A stretch of DNA of 64,000 nucleotides from Cupriavidus sp. MP-37 (GCF_020618415.1 NZ_CP085344.1:2193001-2257000), one strand, 5' to 3'. Positions 24,097-33,855 are shown, numbered from the stretch's first letter. Notes: generated from the sequence alone by a model not told the origin. Numbers and translations: made by a program.

Positions 24097-25754
24097 CGCG
24101 ACCCCTGCCCCGCTGCGGCCTGCCCGTGCTGCAGCGCGAACTTGCGCTGCAGCAGGTCGGTCGGCGTGGTCTGGATCGCGCGCATCCACATCTCGGCGTC
24201 CTGCGTCAGGACAACCTGCAGTGACTTGCCGCCGGGCGCCGACGGCTTCGCGGCGTCGTACTTGACCTGATCCGGCGGCAGGTCGGGCGGCTCTTCGCCG
24301 TCGTCGGGATCCGGCTTTTCCTGCGGCAACTGCTGCGCCAGCAGCTTTTCCATCAGCGCCAGGTTGGCGGCCGCCTCTGCCCACTGCGGCTGGCGCCTGA
24401 GCGCCTGGCGGTAGCGCGCGGCCGCCTGCCGGTACTGGCCTTGCCGCGCCAGCGCATTGCCCTGGTTGTAGTCCGCCTGCGCCGAATCGACCCGCGCGAA
24501 GCTCTGCACCGCCTGCGCGTACTGGCCGGCGCGATACTGGGCGATGCCGCGCCACATCGGGTCGTCGAACAGCGCCGCGGCGCGCGCAAAATCGCCCTGC
24601 TCGAAGGCGCGCCGGCCTTGCTGGTCATGCGTCAGCCACAGGTCGACAAAGCGCCATGGGCGTACCGCGCTGGCTTGCGTGGCTGGCGCCGATGACTGCG
24701 CGCGCGCCTCGGGCGGTGCGGCAAGCGCCAGCGCCAGCAGCAGGCCGGCGCTCCAGCGCACGGTCCAGCCCTTGCGGAACCACAGCATCGCCAGCAGCGC
24801 CAGCGGCGGCACCAGCCACCAGCCTTCATCCTTCCAGCGCGTGCGGTCGCCGGCCTGCATCCGTTCGAGATGCGACTGCACGTGGCGCTGCACCCAGGCC
24901 ACGTCGTCGTCGCTGCCCGGCGTGAAGGTCGCCACCGGCACGCCGCTGTCGTCGCCGAAGCGCTCGAGCGCGGCCTCGTCCAGCCGCGCAAACACGCGCG
25001 CGCCGTCCTGCTCGACGAAGCCGCCCGCGGCATTGCGCAGCGGCCCGCCCTGCGCGGTGCCCAGCGCCAGCACCACCGGCTGGCTGCGGCCGCTGTGCAC
25101 CTGCGCGCGGAACGCCGCCGCGGCGGCGGGATCGACGCCGTCGGTCAGGAACAGGATGGTGCCGGGCACCGGCTCATGCTTCAGGTCGGCGTCGATCACG
25201 CGCAGCGCCAGCGCCATGTCGCGGCCGGGTACCGGCATGATGCGGGTCTGCAGCGCGTCGGCGAAGGTCTGCAGCAGGCTGGCGTCATCGGTCAGCGGCA
25301 GCACCAGGTGGGTCGAGCCGGCGTAGGCGTAGATCGCTGTGCGCCCGCCGTCGCGGCGCGCCAGCAGCGCCTTGATCTTGAGCTTGGCGCGCTCCAGCCG
25401 CGTGGGCGTGACGTCGATGGCGTCCATGCTGGGCGACAGGTCCACGGCGATCGCCAGCGGCGCCTTGTCGTCGAGGAACGGCGGGCGCTCCTGGCGCCAG
25501 CTCGGGCCCGCCAGCGCCACCGTGCCGAGCGCCAGCAGCAGCGCGGTCAGGTGCACCGGGCGCAGCGCCAGGCGGCGGCGTTCGCCGAGCATCAGCGCGT
25601 CGAGCAGGTGCGGCGCGATGGTGTCGCGCCAGCGCCGCCGCACGTCGCCGCGGCGCCGCACCGCCCACACCAGCAGCGCGGCCGGCAGCAGCCCCAGCAG
25701 CCACCACGGGCGCAGGAAATGGAAGTGAGCGAGCGTGTCGAGCCAGGCCGGCAT
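24093..25754 (-). CDS. BatB/BatC-type fusion: von Willebrand A domain plus TPR repeats
   Basis: 553 residues. Two N-terminal helices (WWLLGLLPAALLVWAVR; ALLLALGTVALAG) are followed by a VWA domain (~85-290) with an intact MIDAS start, DLSPSMDAID. A third and fourth helix precede a TPR region (~410-510) with repeats such as GQYAQAVQSFARVDSAQADYN and GQYRQAAARYRQALRR. In other bacteria BatB (VWA) and BatC (TPR) are separate genes; here they are one chain. It probably forms a membrane complex with BatA and BatD in the inner membrane, with the VWA and TPR parts in opposite or periplasmic compartments depending on topology. One-base overlap (TGATG) with batA shows tight coupling. Confidence 0.82.
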   Translation of the reverse strand: MPAWLDTLAHFHFLRPWWLLGLLPAALLVWAVRRRGDVRRRWRDTIAPHLLDALMLGERRRLALRPVHLTALLLALGTVALAGPSWRQERPPFLDDKAPLAIAVDLSPSMDAIDVTPTRLERAKLKIKALLARRDGGRTAIYAYAGSTHLVLPLTDDASLLQTFADALQTRIMPVPGRDMALALRVIDADLKHEPVPGTILFLTDGVDPAAAAAFRAQVHSGRSQPVVLALGTAQGGPLRNAAGGFVEQDGARVFARLDEAALERFGDDSGVPVATFTPGSDDDVAWVQRHVQSHLERMQAGDRTRWKDEGWWLVPPLALLAMLWFRKGWTVRWSAGLLLALALAAPPEARAQSSAPATQASAVRPWRFVDLWLTHDQQGRRAFEQGDFARAAALFDDPMWRGIAQYRAGQYAQAVQSFARVDSAQADYNQGNALARQGQYRQAAARYRQALRRQPQWAEAAANLALMEKLLAQQLPQEKPDPDDGEEPPDLPPDQVKYDAAKPSAPGGKSLQVVLTQDAEMWMRAIQTTPTDLLQRKFALQHGQAAAGQGSR

Positions 25755-26830
25755 CAGCGCCCGCCTCCGGCGGCATCGGCCATCGCGCCCGCCGCTTCGG
25801 CCACGTCGGCCGCTTCGGCCGATTCCGCCACGTCGGCCCGGGCTGGCCTGGGCCGCGCGACCCACGCCGAATAGCCGAACATCAGCAGCTGGTACGCCAG
25901 CACCAGCGCCAGCGCCGCGCCCAGCGGCCACATGAACAGCTCGCGCCGCGGCCGCCACGACAGCGTCTTCTGGTCATGCGGCGTGATCCGGTCGAGCGTG
26001 GCGTAGATGGTCTCCAGGCCGGCCTGGTCGGCGCCGAAGAAATAGCGTCCGCCGGTCTGCGCCGCCAGGCGCTGCAGCACCTCCAGGTCGACCTTCGCTT
26101 CGCCCGCCGCGCTGGGGTCGCCAATGCCTACGGTATGCACCACCACCTTGCGTTCGCGCGCGATGCCGCCGGCGCGCTCGGGCGGCATCCGGCTGGCGGT
26201 GTCGTTGCCGTCGGTCAGCACGATCATCACCCGCTGGGGCGCGGCGCTGTGCTCGAACATCTTGATGCCGAGCCCGATGGCATCGCCCAGCGCCGTGCTC
26301 GGCCCGGCCATGCCCGGCAGCAGCCCGCCAATCAGCGTCTGCACCAGCTGGTGGTCGAGCGTGAACGGCGCCAGCGGATACGGCGCATCGCCGAACACGA
26401 TCAGGCCGATGCGGTCGCCGGGGCGTTTGGCCACAAAGTCGCTCACCACCTGCCGCACCGCCTGCACGCGCGGGATCAGCGCGCCCGACGGATCGCGGAA
26501 GTCGCGTGTGTCCATCGACTGCGACAGGTCGAGCGCCAGCAGCAGGTCGCGCGCGGGCTGCACCTTCTGCACCGGCGCTTCGAGAAACTGCGGCCGCGCC
26601 AGCGCCGTCACCACCAGCACCCACGCCAGCGGCGCCAGCACCCATTGCAGCCGGTTGCGGCGCGGCACCACGGCACCAGCGGCAGGCGTCAGCCCGGCGG
26701 CACTGGCGACCTCGCCAAAGAACGGCAGCCGTACCGACGGGCTTTCCTCGCGGTACGGCGGCAGCCACCACCACAGCAGCAAGGGCAGCGGCAGCAGCGC
26801 GAACAGCCAGGGATATTCAAACTGGTACAT
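25754..26830 (-). CDS. BatA-type von Willebrand A domain membrane protein
   Basis: 358 residues. The protein has two N-terminal membrane helices (residues ~7-25 and ~65-85), a VWA domain (~90-300) with a complete MIDAS (DLSQSMDTRD, then STALGDAIG and LTDGND), and a C-terminal helix near 315-335 (WPLGAALALVLAYQLLMFG). This is the standard BatA layout, with the VWA domain between membrane anchors and binding a metal to hold a partner protein. The last ~25 residues are an alanine/glutamate-rich tail. The ATG at 26830 lies inside the end of the DUF4381 gene, a 14-base overlap. Confidence 0.85.
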   Translation of the reverse strand: MYQFEYPWLFALLPLPLLLWWWLPPYREESPSVRLPFFGEVASAAGLTPAAGAVVPRRNRLQWVLAPLAWVLVVTALARPQFLEAPVQKVQPARDLLLALDLSQSMDTRDFRDPSGALIPRVQAVRQVVSDFVAKRPGDRIGLIVFGDAPYPLAPFTLDHQLVQTLIGGLLPGMAGPSTALGDAIGLGIKMFEHSAAPQRVMIVLTDGNDTASRMPPERAGGIARERKVVVHTVGIGDPSAAGEAKVDLEVLQRLAAQTGGRYFFGADQAGLETIYATLDRITPHDQKTLSWRPRRELFMWPLGAALALVLAYQLLMFGYSAWVARPRPARADVAESAEAADVAEAAGAMADAAGGGR

Positions 26831-27332
26831 GGTGCTCCGCGATCCAGCGCCGGCAGGCCGCGGCCACGGCCCGCACCTGGGTGTCGGGCCATTGCGCCAG
26901 CGCGGCGTCGCCGCGGTACTCGGCGTCGTGCACCAGCGCGGCCAGCTGCGGCGCGACATCCCCGGCCCTTCCCGCATGTGCCCGCAGGAATTCGGCCCAG
27001 CCGCCGCCGGCCAGGCTGGCCACCTGTGCGCGCGGCCACGCCGCCAGCGCGGTGCGCTTGAGCAGCGCCGCCATCGCGCGCAGGGCCGCGGCGCGCTGTG
27101 CGGGGTCCGGGTCCAGCGGCAGCGTTGCCAGCTCCGCCAGCGCCTCGCGCCGGTAGCGGTTGGCGCGGTAGCGCCGCCACGCGCGCCAGCCGGCCCAGGC
27201 CAGCGCCAGCAGCAGCAAGGCGCCGGCGATCGGCCAGCCGATGGTCTGCGGCAGCCACGACGGCGGCGGCGGCATGGCAAGGTCGGCCAGCGTTGCCAGG
27301 GTTGCCGGGGCGGCGCTGTGGGTCAGGCTCAT
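26817..27332 (-). CDS. DUF4381 family membrane protein of the Bat operon
   Basis: 171 residues. Near the N-terminus is a proline-rich PPPPSWLPQTIGWPI stretch, then one membrane helix (~33-50, ALLLLALAWAGWRAW), a basic RRYRANRYRREAL region and a helical cytoplasmic domain ending near WPDTQVRAVAAACRRWI. This matches DUF4381 proteins found between the DUF58 and VWA genes of MoxR operons. The function is unknown. It overlaps DUF58 by 4 bases at its start and batA by 14 bases at its end. Confidence 0.78.
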   Translation of the reverse strand: MSLTHSAAPATLATLADLAMPPPPSWLPQTIGWPIAGALLLLALAWAGWRAWRRYRANRYRREALAELATLPLDPDPAQRAAALRAMAALLKRTALAAWPRAQVASLAGGGWAEFLRAHAGRAGDVAPQLAALVHDAEYRGDAALAQWPDTQVRAVAAACRRWIAEHHVPV

Positions 27333-28351
27333 GGCGCCGCCCCCGCGCGAGGCCGCAGCGGCGCCTGCTGCAGCGGCCGGCCCAGCAGCCGCCGCAGCTG
27401 CGGCGCGGTTTCCTCGGCGGCGGACAGCGGCAGCAGCGGCACGCCCATGGCACGGTGCCAGTCCAGCAGCGACCTGGCGCGCGCATCGGCAAACTCGGCG
27501 ATGCCGCGCCGCGTGGCGGCGTGGCCGAAGCCCAGCTCGACCTGCAGCTCGCCGTCGCTGACCACCAGTTGCCCGGAGCCGGGCAGCTTGCCGAGGAAAG
27601 GATCGTGGACCAGGATGGTCAGCACATCGTTGTGCGTCGCCAGCGCCAGCATCAGGTCGCGGGTGCGGGCGTCATGGCCGTCGAAATCGCTGATTACGAT
27701 CACCAGGCAATCGTGGCGCGCCATGCGCGCGGTGCGCTCCAGCGCCGCGTTGAGCTGCCCCGCGGCGCGGCGCGCCGGCGCATCGGCGCGCAGCGCCTGG
27801 TTGAAGCGCGCGATGCCGCCCAATAGCTGCTGCACGGCATCGCGGTGGCGGCGCGGCGCAAATGCTTCAATGCGGCCGTCGCCCAGCACCACGCCGCCGA
27901 CGCGGTCGCCTTCGGCGAGCACGCGCCATGCCGCCAGCGCCACCGCTTCGGCCGCGCTGACCGATTTCATCGCGCGCCGGCTGCCGAAGAACATGTTGAT
28001 GCGCTGGTCCACCACCAGCAGCACCGGGCGGTCCTTTTCCTCGGTGTAGACGCGCACATGGGGCCGGCCGGTGCGCGCGGTCACGCGCCAGTCCATGCTG
28101 CGGATATCGTCGCCGGGCAAATACAGGCGCAGTTCCTCGAAGCTCAGCCCGCGCCCGCGCACCCGCGAGGCATGGCGCCCGGCCAGCACGCTGTGCACCG
28201 GCTGGCGCGGCAGGAAATGGAAGTCGCGCGCGGCCAGTTCGAGCCGGGCCAGCGCCGCGGCATCGACGCTGACACCAGACACCGCCTGCGACGACGGCGC
28301 GTGCGCCGCCGCCGGGGCGGCGCGGGCGATGGCGCGGAATGGCAGGCGCAT
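27329..28351 (-). CDS. DUF58 domain protein of the MoxR/Bat operon
   Basis: 340 residues. It contains the DUF58 signature (GRGLSFEELRLYLPGDDIRSMDWRV, near 108-132), which continues as TARTGRPHVRVYTEEKDRPVLLVVD, the start of a VWA-like fold. No membrane helix or signal is seen, so it is probably cytoplasmic. DUF58 proteins are regular partners of MoxR ATPases and are thought to be adaptors or substrates. It begins 21 bases after moxR ends and overlaps DUF4381 by 4 bases. Confidence 0.85.
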   Translation of the reverse strand: MRLPFRAIARAAPAAAHAPSSQAVSGVSVDAAALARLELAARDFHFLPRQPVHSVLAGRHASRVRGRGLSFEELRLYLPGDDIRSMDWRVTARTGRPHVRVYTEEKDRPVLLVVDQRINMFFGSRRAMKSVSAAEAVALAAWRVLAEGDRVGGVVLGDGRIEAFAPRRHRDAVQQLLGGIARFNQALRADAPARRAAGQLNAALERTARMARHDCLVIVISDFDGHDARTRDLMLALATHNDVLTILVHDPFLGKLPGSGQLVVSDGELQVELGFGHAATRRGIAEFADARARSLLDWHRAMGVPLLPLSAAEETAPQLRRLLGRPLQQAPLRPRAGAAP

Positions 28352-28372
28352 GGTGTTGCCCTTGCCGAGTAT

Positions 28373-29347
28373 TCAGGCCACCGCCACCTGCTGCACCAGG
28401 CGCTCGATCACGGCATCGGCGCCGATGCCGGCGGCATGCGCCTCGTACGACAGGATCAGCCGGTGGCGGAACACATCGCCGACCACGGCCTGCACGTCCT
28501 CGGGCGTGACGAAGTCGCGCCCGTGCAGCCACGCATGCGCGCGCGCCACCTTGTCGAGCCCGATCGAGCCGCGCGGGCTCACGCCCACCTGGATCCATTG
28601 GTCGAGGTCGTCGTCGACCGGCTTGGGCGCGCGCGTGGCCTGCACCAGCGCGACGATGTAGCGCTCCACCGCCTCGCTGACGTGGATGCCATGGATCTCC
28701 GCGCGCGCGGTGAAGATCGCCTCGGGCGCCAGCCGCACCGGCGCGCTGCCGCTGGCAGCCGCGCCACCCGTCTCTTCCGCGCGCGCCAGCCTGACGATAT
28801 CGGCCTCGGCATCGGCTTCCGGATAGCCCACGCTGATATGCATCAGGAACCGGTCCATCTGCGCCTCGGGCAGCGGATAGGTGCCTTCCTGCTCGATCGG
28901 GTTCTGCGTCGCCATCACCAGGAACAGCGGCTCGAGCCTGTGCGTGGTGCCGCCGACGGTGACCTGGCGCTCTTCCATCGCTTCCAGCAGCGCCGCCTGG
29001 ACCTTGGCCGGCGAGCGGTTGACCTCATCGGCCAGCACCAGGTTGGCGAACACCGGGCCGGCCTGGAAGCGGAACTCGCCCTTGCCGCCTTCGGTGAAGT
29101 AGATCTCCGACCCGGTGATGTCCGCCGGCAGCAGGTCCGGGGTGAACTGGATCCGCGACAGCCGCGCATCGAGGTTGCGCGCCAGCATCTTGATGGCGCG
29201 CGTCTTGGCCAGCCCGGGCAGGCCTTCCACCAGCAGGTGGCCGTCCGCCAGCAGGCCCAGCAGCAGGCGCTCGATCATGCGCTGCTGGCCCACGATCGAT
29301 TCGCCCATGCGCTGCTGCAGGGCGAGGACGTCGTCGCGTGTGCTCAT
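28373..29347 (-). CDS. MoxR-family AAA+ ATPase
   Basis: 324 residues of the MoxR AAA+ family. It has Walker A GLPGLAKT (~44-51), Walker B in VLADEVNRSPAKVQ, sensor 1 ATQNPIEQEGTYPLPEAQMDRFL, and the C-terminal lid with SPRGSIGLDKVARAHA. MoxR ATPases act as chaperones that assemble or activate VWA-domain partners, here presumably BatA and the BatB/C fusion encoded downstream. It follows the large spermidine-synthase-like gene with a 4-base ATGA overlap, so the two are translationally coupled. Confidence 0.92.
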   Translation of the reverse strand: MSTRDDVLALQQRMGESIVGQQRMIERLLLGLLADGHLLVEGLPGLAKTRAIKMLARNLDARLSRIQFTPDLLPADITGSEIYFTEGGKGEFRFQAGPVFANLVLADEVNRSPAKVQAALLEAMEERQVTVGGTTHRLEPLFLVMATQNPIEQEGTYPLPEAQMDRFLMHISVGYPEADAEADIVRLARAEETGGAAASGSAPVRLAPEAIFTARAEIHGIHVSEAVERYIVALVQATRAPKPVDDDLDQWIQVGVSPRGSIGLDKVARAHAWLHGRDFVTPEDVQAVVGDVFRHRLILSYEAHAAGIGADAVIERLVQQVAVA

Positions 29348-32028
29348 GGGGCATTCCTTGGTGCGTTCCCTGGTGCGGCCGGGGCGCGGCGGCCCTGGCC
29401 GCCGACGAACCACGCATAGTAGGGATTGTCGGGATCGGCGCGCATGGCCTGCGTGATATGCGTCGCCCACGCTTCGCGGTCGCCGCGGTAGGCGTCGAGG
29501 CCGGCGCGGTAGAACGTGTGCAGGACTTCGCGCTCGTGGCGCAGCTCGCGCCAGAAGGCATCGTCGGCGCCAGCCAGCGGCGGCTCGCTTTGCAGCGACA
29601 GCAGCCTCGACAGCGATTCCGGGAAGGCGTCGGCACGGACCCAGCCGGCGTACTCGATGCGCGGGCGGTCGTCGGTCACGGCCGGCGCATCGGCGGCGTA
29701 CCAGTCCAGCCCGGCCCCGTCGGTGACCCAGGTGGCCAGCAGCGCCGCCGCCGAGCGCACGCCCACCGCCTGCAGCGCCGCGGCGACCTCGGGTTGCGCA
29801 AAGCGCGCGCGGACCTGCGCCACATCCAGCGCCAGCGGCGACATCGAACCCACCAGCATCATCTCGTGCAACTCGGTGGTCCACAGCGTGGCGTGCGGGA
29901 ACACGTCCAGGAAGCTGCGCACCAGCATGCGCGTGTCTGCGTCGTTCTGCGTCGGCAGCGGCAGCCACTGCGCCACCAGCCCGCCGGGCTGCAGCCGCGC
30001 CGCCGCCAGGCGGTAGAAGTCGGTCGAATACAGGTTGACCACGCCGGCGGCCGACGGCGGCGGCGGCTCCAGCGTGATCAGGTCGTACGGCTGCGGGCTC
30101 TGCAGCAGCTCGCGCCGGCCGTCGCGCAGGCGGATCTCCACGCGCGGGTCGGTGGCGACGCCGAAATTCCCCTTGAAGCTGGGCACGGCACGCGCGACCG
30201 GCGGCAGCAGCTCAGCCACCACGCGCCGCTCCAGCCCGGGCCACGCCAGCGTCGCGCCCGCCGTGATGCCGGTGCCCAGGCCGATCACCAGCGCCGACTT
30301 CGGCGTGCCGTTGTGCACGATCAACGGCAACAGCGCCTGCAGCCGCATATAGCGCTGCGAGGTCATAGCGTCGCCGGAATTGGATACGCCCTGGATATAG
30401 AGGCGCCGGAAACGGTTGGTGGCGGAGGCTTGCTCGACCACCGCCACGGTGGCGCCGCGCCCTTCCTCGTAGAACACCAGTTCGCCGCCGCGCGCCCGCG
30501 CCAGCAGCGTGGCGAGGCGGTCGGGCGGCGCCAGCGCGGCGGCGATCACCGCGAGCACGCCCAGCATCGGCACCGCCCAGCGCGCCGCGGGCCGCACCCC
30601 GCTGCCCAGCGCCACCGCCACCACGCCAACCACCGCCGCCGCGACCGCCAGCAGCGACAGCGTACGCACCAGTCCCAGGTAAGGCACCAGCACGAAGCCG
30701 GCCAGCGCCGTGCCGGCGATGCCGCCGAGCGTGTTGAGCGCGATCACGCTGCCGACGCCCGCGCCGATGCGCCGGCTGTCGACACTGACGCGCAGCACGA
30801 ACGGGAACGCCGCGCCCAGCAGCAGCGTCGGCACGAACACCACCGTCAGCGCGGCCAGCGCAAAGCGCGCGCAGGCCGCCAGCAGCGGGCTGGCGGTCAG
30901 CCCCTGCACCCATGCCGACAGGCTGCCCTGCGCACGCAGCAGCCATTCGCCCAGCAGCACGAATTCCAGCAAGGCCACCAGCCCGGCCGCGGCCACCAGC
31001 AGGCCGAAGGCGCCCCATGGATCGCGCACGCGGTCGGCATGGCGCGCGGCCAGCGCGCTGCCGAGGGCCAGCCCGGCCAGATAGGTGGCCAGCACCACGG
31101 TGAAGGCGAAGGTGCGCGTGCGGAGGAACTGCACGATGGCCTGCGACCAGACCACCTCGTAGCCCAGCGCGATGCCGCCGGCGGCGGCATACAGCACCAG
31201 CGCGAGCCGGCCGTTGGCGACATCGCCGGCGACATTGCTGGCGACATTGCTGGGGGAGGCGCTGGCGGCAGCGCCACCGCTCGCCGCATGGATGCCGGCG
31301 GGAACGGACACGCTCGCGGCCCTGCGCGCCAGCAGCCACGCTGCCAGCGCGGCGACGCCGTTGAGCGTGCCCGCCGCGACGGCGCTGCCCAGGATGCCAA
31401 GCCCGGGCACCAGCACAAAGCCCGCCAGCAGCGTGCCGGCGATCGCGCCGGCGGTGTTGGCGGCGTAGAGCCGCCCGCCATGCGTGCCAACGCGGCCCGG
31501 GCGCGATCCCAGCACGCGCATCAGCACCGGCAGCGTGCCGCCCATCGCGGCCGCCGGCAGGATCACCAGCACAAAGGGCAACGCCCACGCCAGCAGGCCC
31601 GCCCGGCTCTCAAGCCAGGCAAACGGCGCGGCGGCCCGCGCCAGTGCCAGCGTCGCGCCGATGCCCAGCATCAGCACCGCGATTTCCAGCCACGCATACA
31701 GCCTGAGCGGATCACCATGGCGGTCGGCGAGGCGGCCGAAGCTCCAGCCGCCCAGCGCCAGCCCGCCGAAGAACGCGCTCACGGCAGTGGTGACGGCGTG
31801 CACCTCGACGCCCACCACCAGCGCAAGCTGCTTGATCCAGAGCACCTGGAAGATCAGCCCCGCGGTGCCCGAGGAAAAAAGCAGCAGGGCAGGCACCAGC
31901 GCGGCATCGTGCCATGCCAGCGGATCCTGCCCTGACTGCGCGGCGGCCCGGGCCGTCTGCCCGTTCGTGGCCGCCGCATGCCGCACCCTATCCTTGCCGG
32001 AGCCTGCGCCGGCGCGCGCTTCTGCCAT
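29344..32028 (-). CDS. large membrane protein with MFS-like helices and a spermidine-synthase-like domain
   Basis: 894 residues. Twelve or so hydrophobic helices (~45-480, MFS-like, with LFSSGTAGLIFQVLWIKQLALVVG at the front) precede a soluble methyltransferase-type domain (~530-760) with LVIGLGTGITAGATL, GRRELLQSPQPYDLITLEPPPPSAAG and LYSTDFYRLAAARLQPGG, then a ~130-residue C-terminal region. The acid at the catalytic place is Glu in LEPPPP where spermidine synthase has Asp. Its reaction is unknown. It is the first gene of the Bat operon as I read it, overlapping moxR by 4 bases, and lies 69 bases after the sulfatase gene. AGGGA lies 8 bases before the ATG. A second protein of this broad type is encoded at 17514-19937. 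Confidence 0.8.
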   Translation of the reverse strand: MAEARAGAGSGKDRVRHAAATNGQTARAAAQSGQDPLAWHDAALVPALLLFSSGTAGLIFQVLWIKQLALVVGVEVHAVTTAVSAFFGGLALGGWSFGRLADRHGDPLRLYAWLEIAVLMLGIGATLALARAAAPFAWLESRAGLLAWALPFVLVILPAAAMGGTLPVLMRVLGSRPGRVGTHGGRLYAANTAGAIAGTLLAGFVLVPGLGILGSAVAAGTLNGVAALAAWLLARRAASVSVPAGIHAASGGAAASASPSNVASNVAGDVANGRLALVLYAAAGGIALGYEVVWSQAIVQFLRTRTFAFTVVLATYLAGLALGSALAARHADRVRDPWGAFGLLVAAAGLVALLEFVLLGEWLLRAQGSLSAWVQGLTASPLLAACARFALAALTVVFVPTLLLGAAFPFVLRVSVDSRRIGAGVGSVIALNTLGGIAGTALAGFVLVPYLGLVRTLSLLAVAAAVVGVVAVALGSGVRPAARWAVPMLGVLAVIAAALAPPDRLATLLARARGGELVFYEEGRGATVAVVEQASATNRFRRLYIQGVSNSGDAMTSQRYMRLQALLPLIVHNGTPKSALVIGLGTGITAGATLAWPGLERRVVAELLPPVARAVPSFKGNFGVATDPRVEIRLRDGRRELLQSPQPYDLITLEPPPPSAAGVVNLYSTDFYRLAAARLQPGGLVAQWLPLPTQNDADTRMLVRSFLDVFPHATLWTTELHEMMLVGSMSPLALDVAQVRARFAQPEVAAALQAVGVRSAAALLATWVTDGAGLDWYAADAPAVTDDRPRIEYAGWVRADAFPESLSRLLSLQSEPPLAGADDAFWRELRHEREVLHTFYRAGLDAYRGDREAWATHITQAMRADPDNPYYAWFVGGQGRRAPAAPGNAPRNAP

Positions 32029-32097
32029 GGTGCGATCCCTGTGGAATGGGCCAGCCGGCTCCTGCAGCGGAAGCCGGCTGGCCGGTCACGCCGGAGG

Positions 32098-33855
32098 CTA
32101 CTTGCCGCCGGCCGCGCCCTTGTCGAGCGACGACATCACCGCCTCGGTCATCTGGTCGATGGTGAAGCTGGCCGGCCGCTGGCTGGGCGGGTAGTCCTTG
32201 AACGACTGGAGGAACGGCGCCACGCGCGAGGACGCATAACTGATCATGTAGGCGTTCTTCGCGGTCCAGTCGTAGTACTGGTCGGAAACCGTATCGGCGC
32301 GCTCATACGGGTCCATGCGCAGGTTGAATGCCTTGGGCACGCGCAGGCAGGTGAACGGGTTGGCCCAGACCTGGAAGCCGCCCGGCTGGCGCTGCTCGCA
32401 GAACACGAACTTCCAGTCGTTGTGGCGCATCGCCACCAGCTGGCCGTCATCGTTGAAGTAGAAGAAGTCCTGGCGCGGCCCGGTGTTGGTCTGCCCGGTC
32501 AGGTAGGGCAGGAAGTTATAGCCGTCCAGGTGCACCTTGAACGATTTGCCGCCGATGCTGGTGCCCTTGAGCAGGCGCTCCTTGATATCGGTATCGCCGG
32601 CCGCGGCCAGCAGCGTCGGGAACCAGTCGAGCCCGGAAATCATCGTGGTGGATACCGTGTTGGGCTTGATGCGGCCCGGCCACCGGATGATCGCCGGCAC
32701 CCGGAACGCGCCTTCCCAGTTGGTGTCCTTCTCGCTGCGGAACGGCGTGGTCGCGGCATCCGGCCAGCTGAACTGGTTCGGGCCGTTGTCGGTGCTGTAG
32801 ATCACGATGGTGTTGTCGGCCACCTTCAGGTCATCGAGCGCCTTGAGCAGCTTGCCGACGTGGCCGTCGTGCTCGATCATGCCGTCGGCGTACTCGTTGC
32901 CCGGCATGCCGCTCTGCCCGCGCATCGACTCGCGCACGTGGGTGAACACGTGCATGCGCGTGGTGTTCATCCACACGAAGAACGGCTTGTCGGCCTTCAC
33001 CTGCTTGTCCATGAAGCCGATCGCCGCCGTGGTGGTCTCGTCGTCGATGGTCTCCATGCGCTTGCGGTTGAGCGGCCCGGTATCTTCGACCTTGCCGTCC
33101 GCGAACGAGTGAATCACGCCGCGCGGCGCGTTGGCCTTGACCCAGGCCTCGTCGTTCTTCGGATAGTACGGGCGCTCTGGCTCCTCTTCCGCGTTCAGGT
33201 GATAGAGGTTGCCGAAGAACTCGTCGAAACCGTGCGCGGTGGGCAGGTATTCGTTGCGGTCGCCCAGGTGGTTCTTGCCGAACTGGCCGGTCGCATAGCC
33301 CAGCGGCTTCAGCGCCTGCGCAATGGTCACGTTCTGCGCCTGCAGGCCGACCGGCGCGCCCGGGATGCCGACCTTCAGCAGGCCCGTGCGCAGCCCGACT
33401 TCACCGGTGATGAAGGTGGAGCGGCCCGCCGTGCAGCTGTTCTCGCCGTAGTAGTCGGTGAAGAGCATGCCCTCCTGGGCGATGCGGTCGATATTCGGGG
33501 TGCGGTAACCCACCACGCCATGGCTGTAGGCGCTGATGTTGGTCTGGCCGATGTCATCGCCAAAGATCACCAGGATGTTCGGCTTCTTGCCGGATGCCGC
33601 CGGTGCCGCCAGCGCGGGCGCGGAGGCCGCGGCCACCGGGGCGCTGGTCGCCACCGGCGGATTCTCCCTGGCCGGTGCCGGTGCGGCCGCGGACGGTGCC
33701 GGCGTCGCGGCAGGCGCCTGCGCCGCCGGCTGCTGCGCCTTGGGCGGCGTGTCCTTCTTGTCGCAGCCCGTCACCGCGACCACCACGGCGGCCACCGCCA
33801 GCATCACCAGCCTGGCACTGCGCCGTCTGACTATGCGTTTCTCAACTTGATCCAT
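32098..33855 (-). CDS. sulfatase-family lipoprotein (arylsulfatase-like)
   Basis: 585 residues. A lipoprotein signal ends at Cys31 (AVTGC), then a ~60-residue alanine/proline linker leads to a sulfatase domain from residue ~92 (NILVIFGDDIGQTN, with the metal-binding Asp100 and Asp101). The maturation motif is complete: Cys141 in CTAGR is the residue a formylglycine-generating enzyme would convert. GKNHLGD and YSTDNGPN supply further active-site residues. It should hydrolyse a sulfate ester in the periplasm or at the outer membrane; the substrate is unknown, and arylsulfatase is only the family name. The maturation enzyme is encoded two genes upstream on the same strand. GGAGG lies 6 bases before the ATG. 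Confidence 0.9.
   Translation of the reverse strand: MDQVEKRIVRRRSARLVMLAVAAVVVAVTGCDKKDTPPKAQQPAAQAPAATPAPSAAAPAPARENPPVATSAPVAAASAPALAAPAASGKKPNILVIFGDDIGQTNISAYSHGVVGYRTPNIDRIAQEGMLFTDYYGENSCTAGRSTFITGEVGLRTGLLKVGIPGAPVGLQAQNVTIAQALKPLGYATGQFGKNHLGDRNEYLPTAHGFDEFFGNLYHLNAEEEPERPYYPKNDEAWVKANAPRGVIHSFADGKVEDTGPLNRKRMETIDDETTTAAIGFMDKQVKADKPFFVWMNTTRMHVFTHVRESMRGQSGMPGNEYADGMIEHDGHVGKLLKALDDLKVADNTIVIYSTDNGPNQFSWPDAATTPFRSEKDTNWEGAFRVPAIIRWPGRIKPNTVSTTMISGLDWFPTLLAAAGDTDIKERLLKGTSIGGKSFKVHLDGYNFLPYLTGQTNTGPRQDFFYFNDDGQLVAMRHNDWKFVFCEQRQPGGFQVWANPFTCLRVPKAFNLRMDPYERADTVSDQYYDWTAKNAYMISYASSRVAPFLQSFKDYPPSQRPASFTIDQMTEAVMSSLDKGAAGGK

Noticed and set aside
22671..24555. N-terminal extensions of the AspT and BatD frames
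   Set aside because: They overlap neighbouring genes on the same strand and lack the expected signal peptide or first helix; starts at 22670 and 24096 fit the families.
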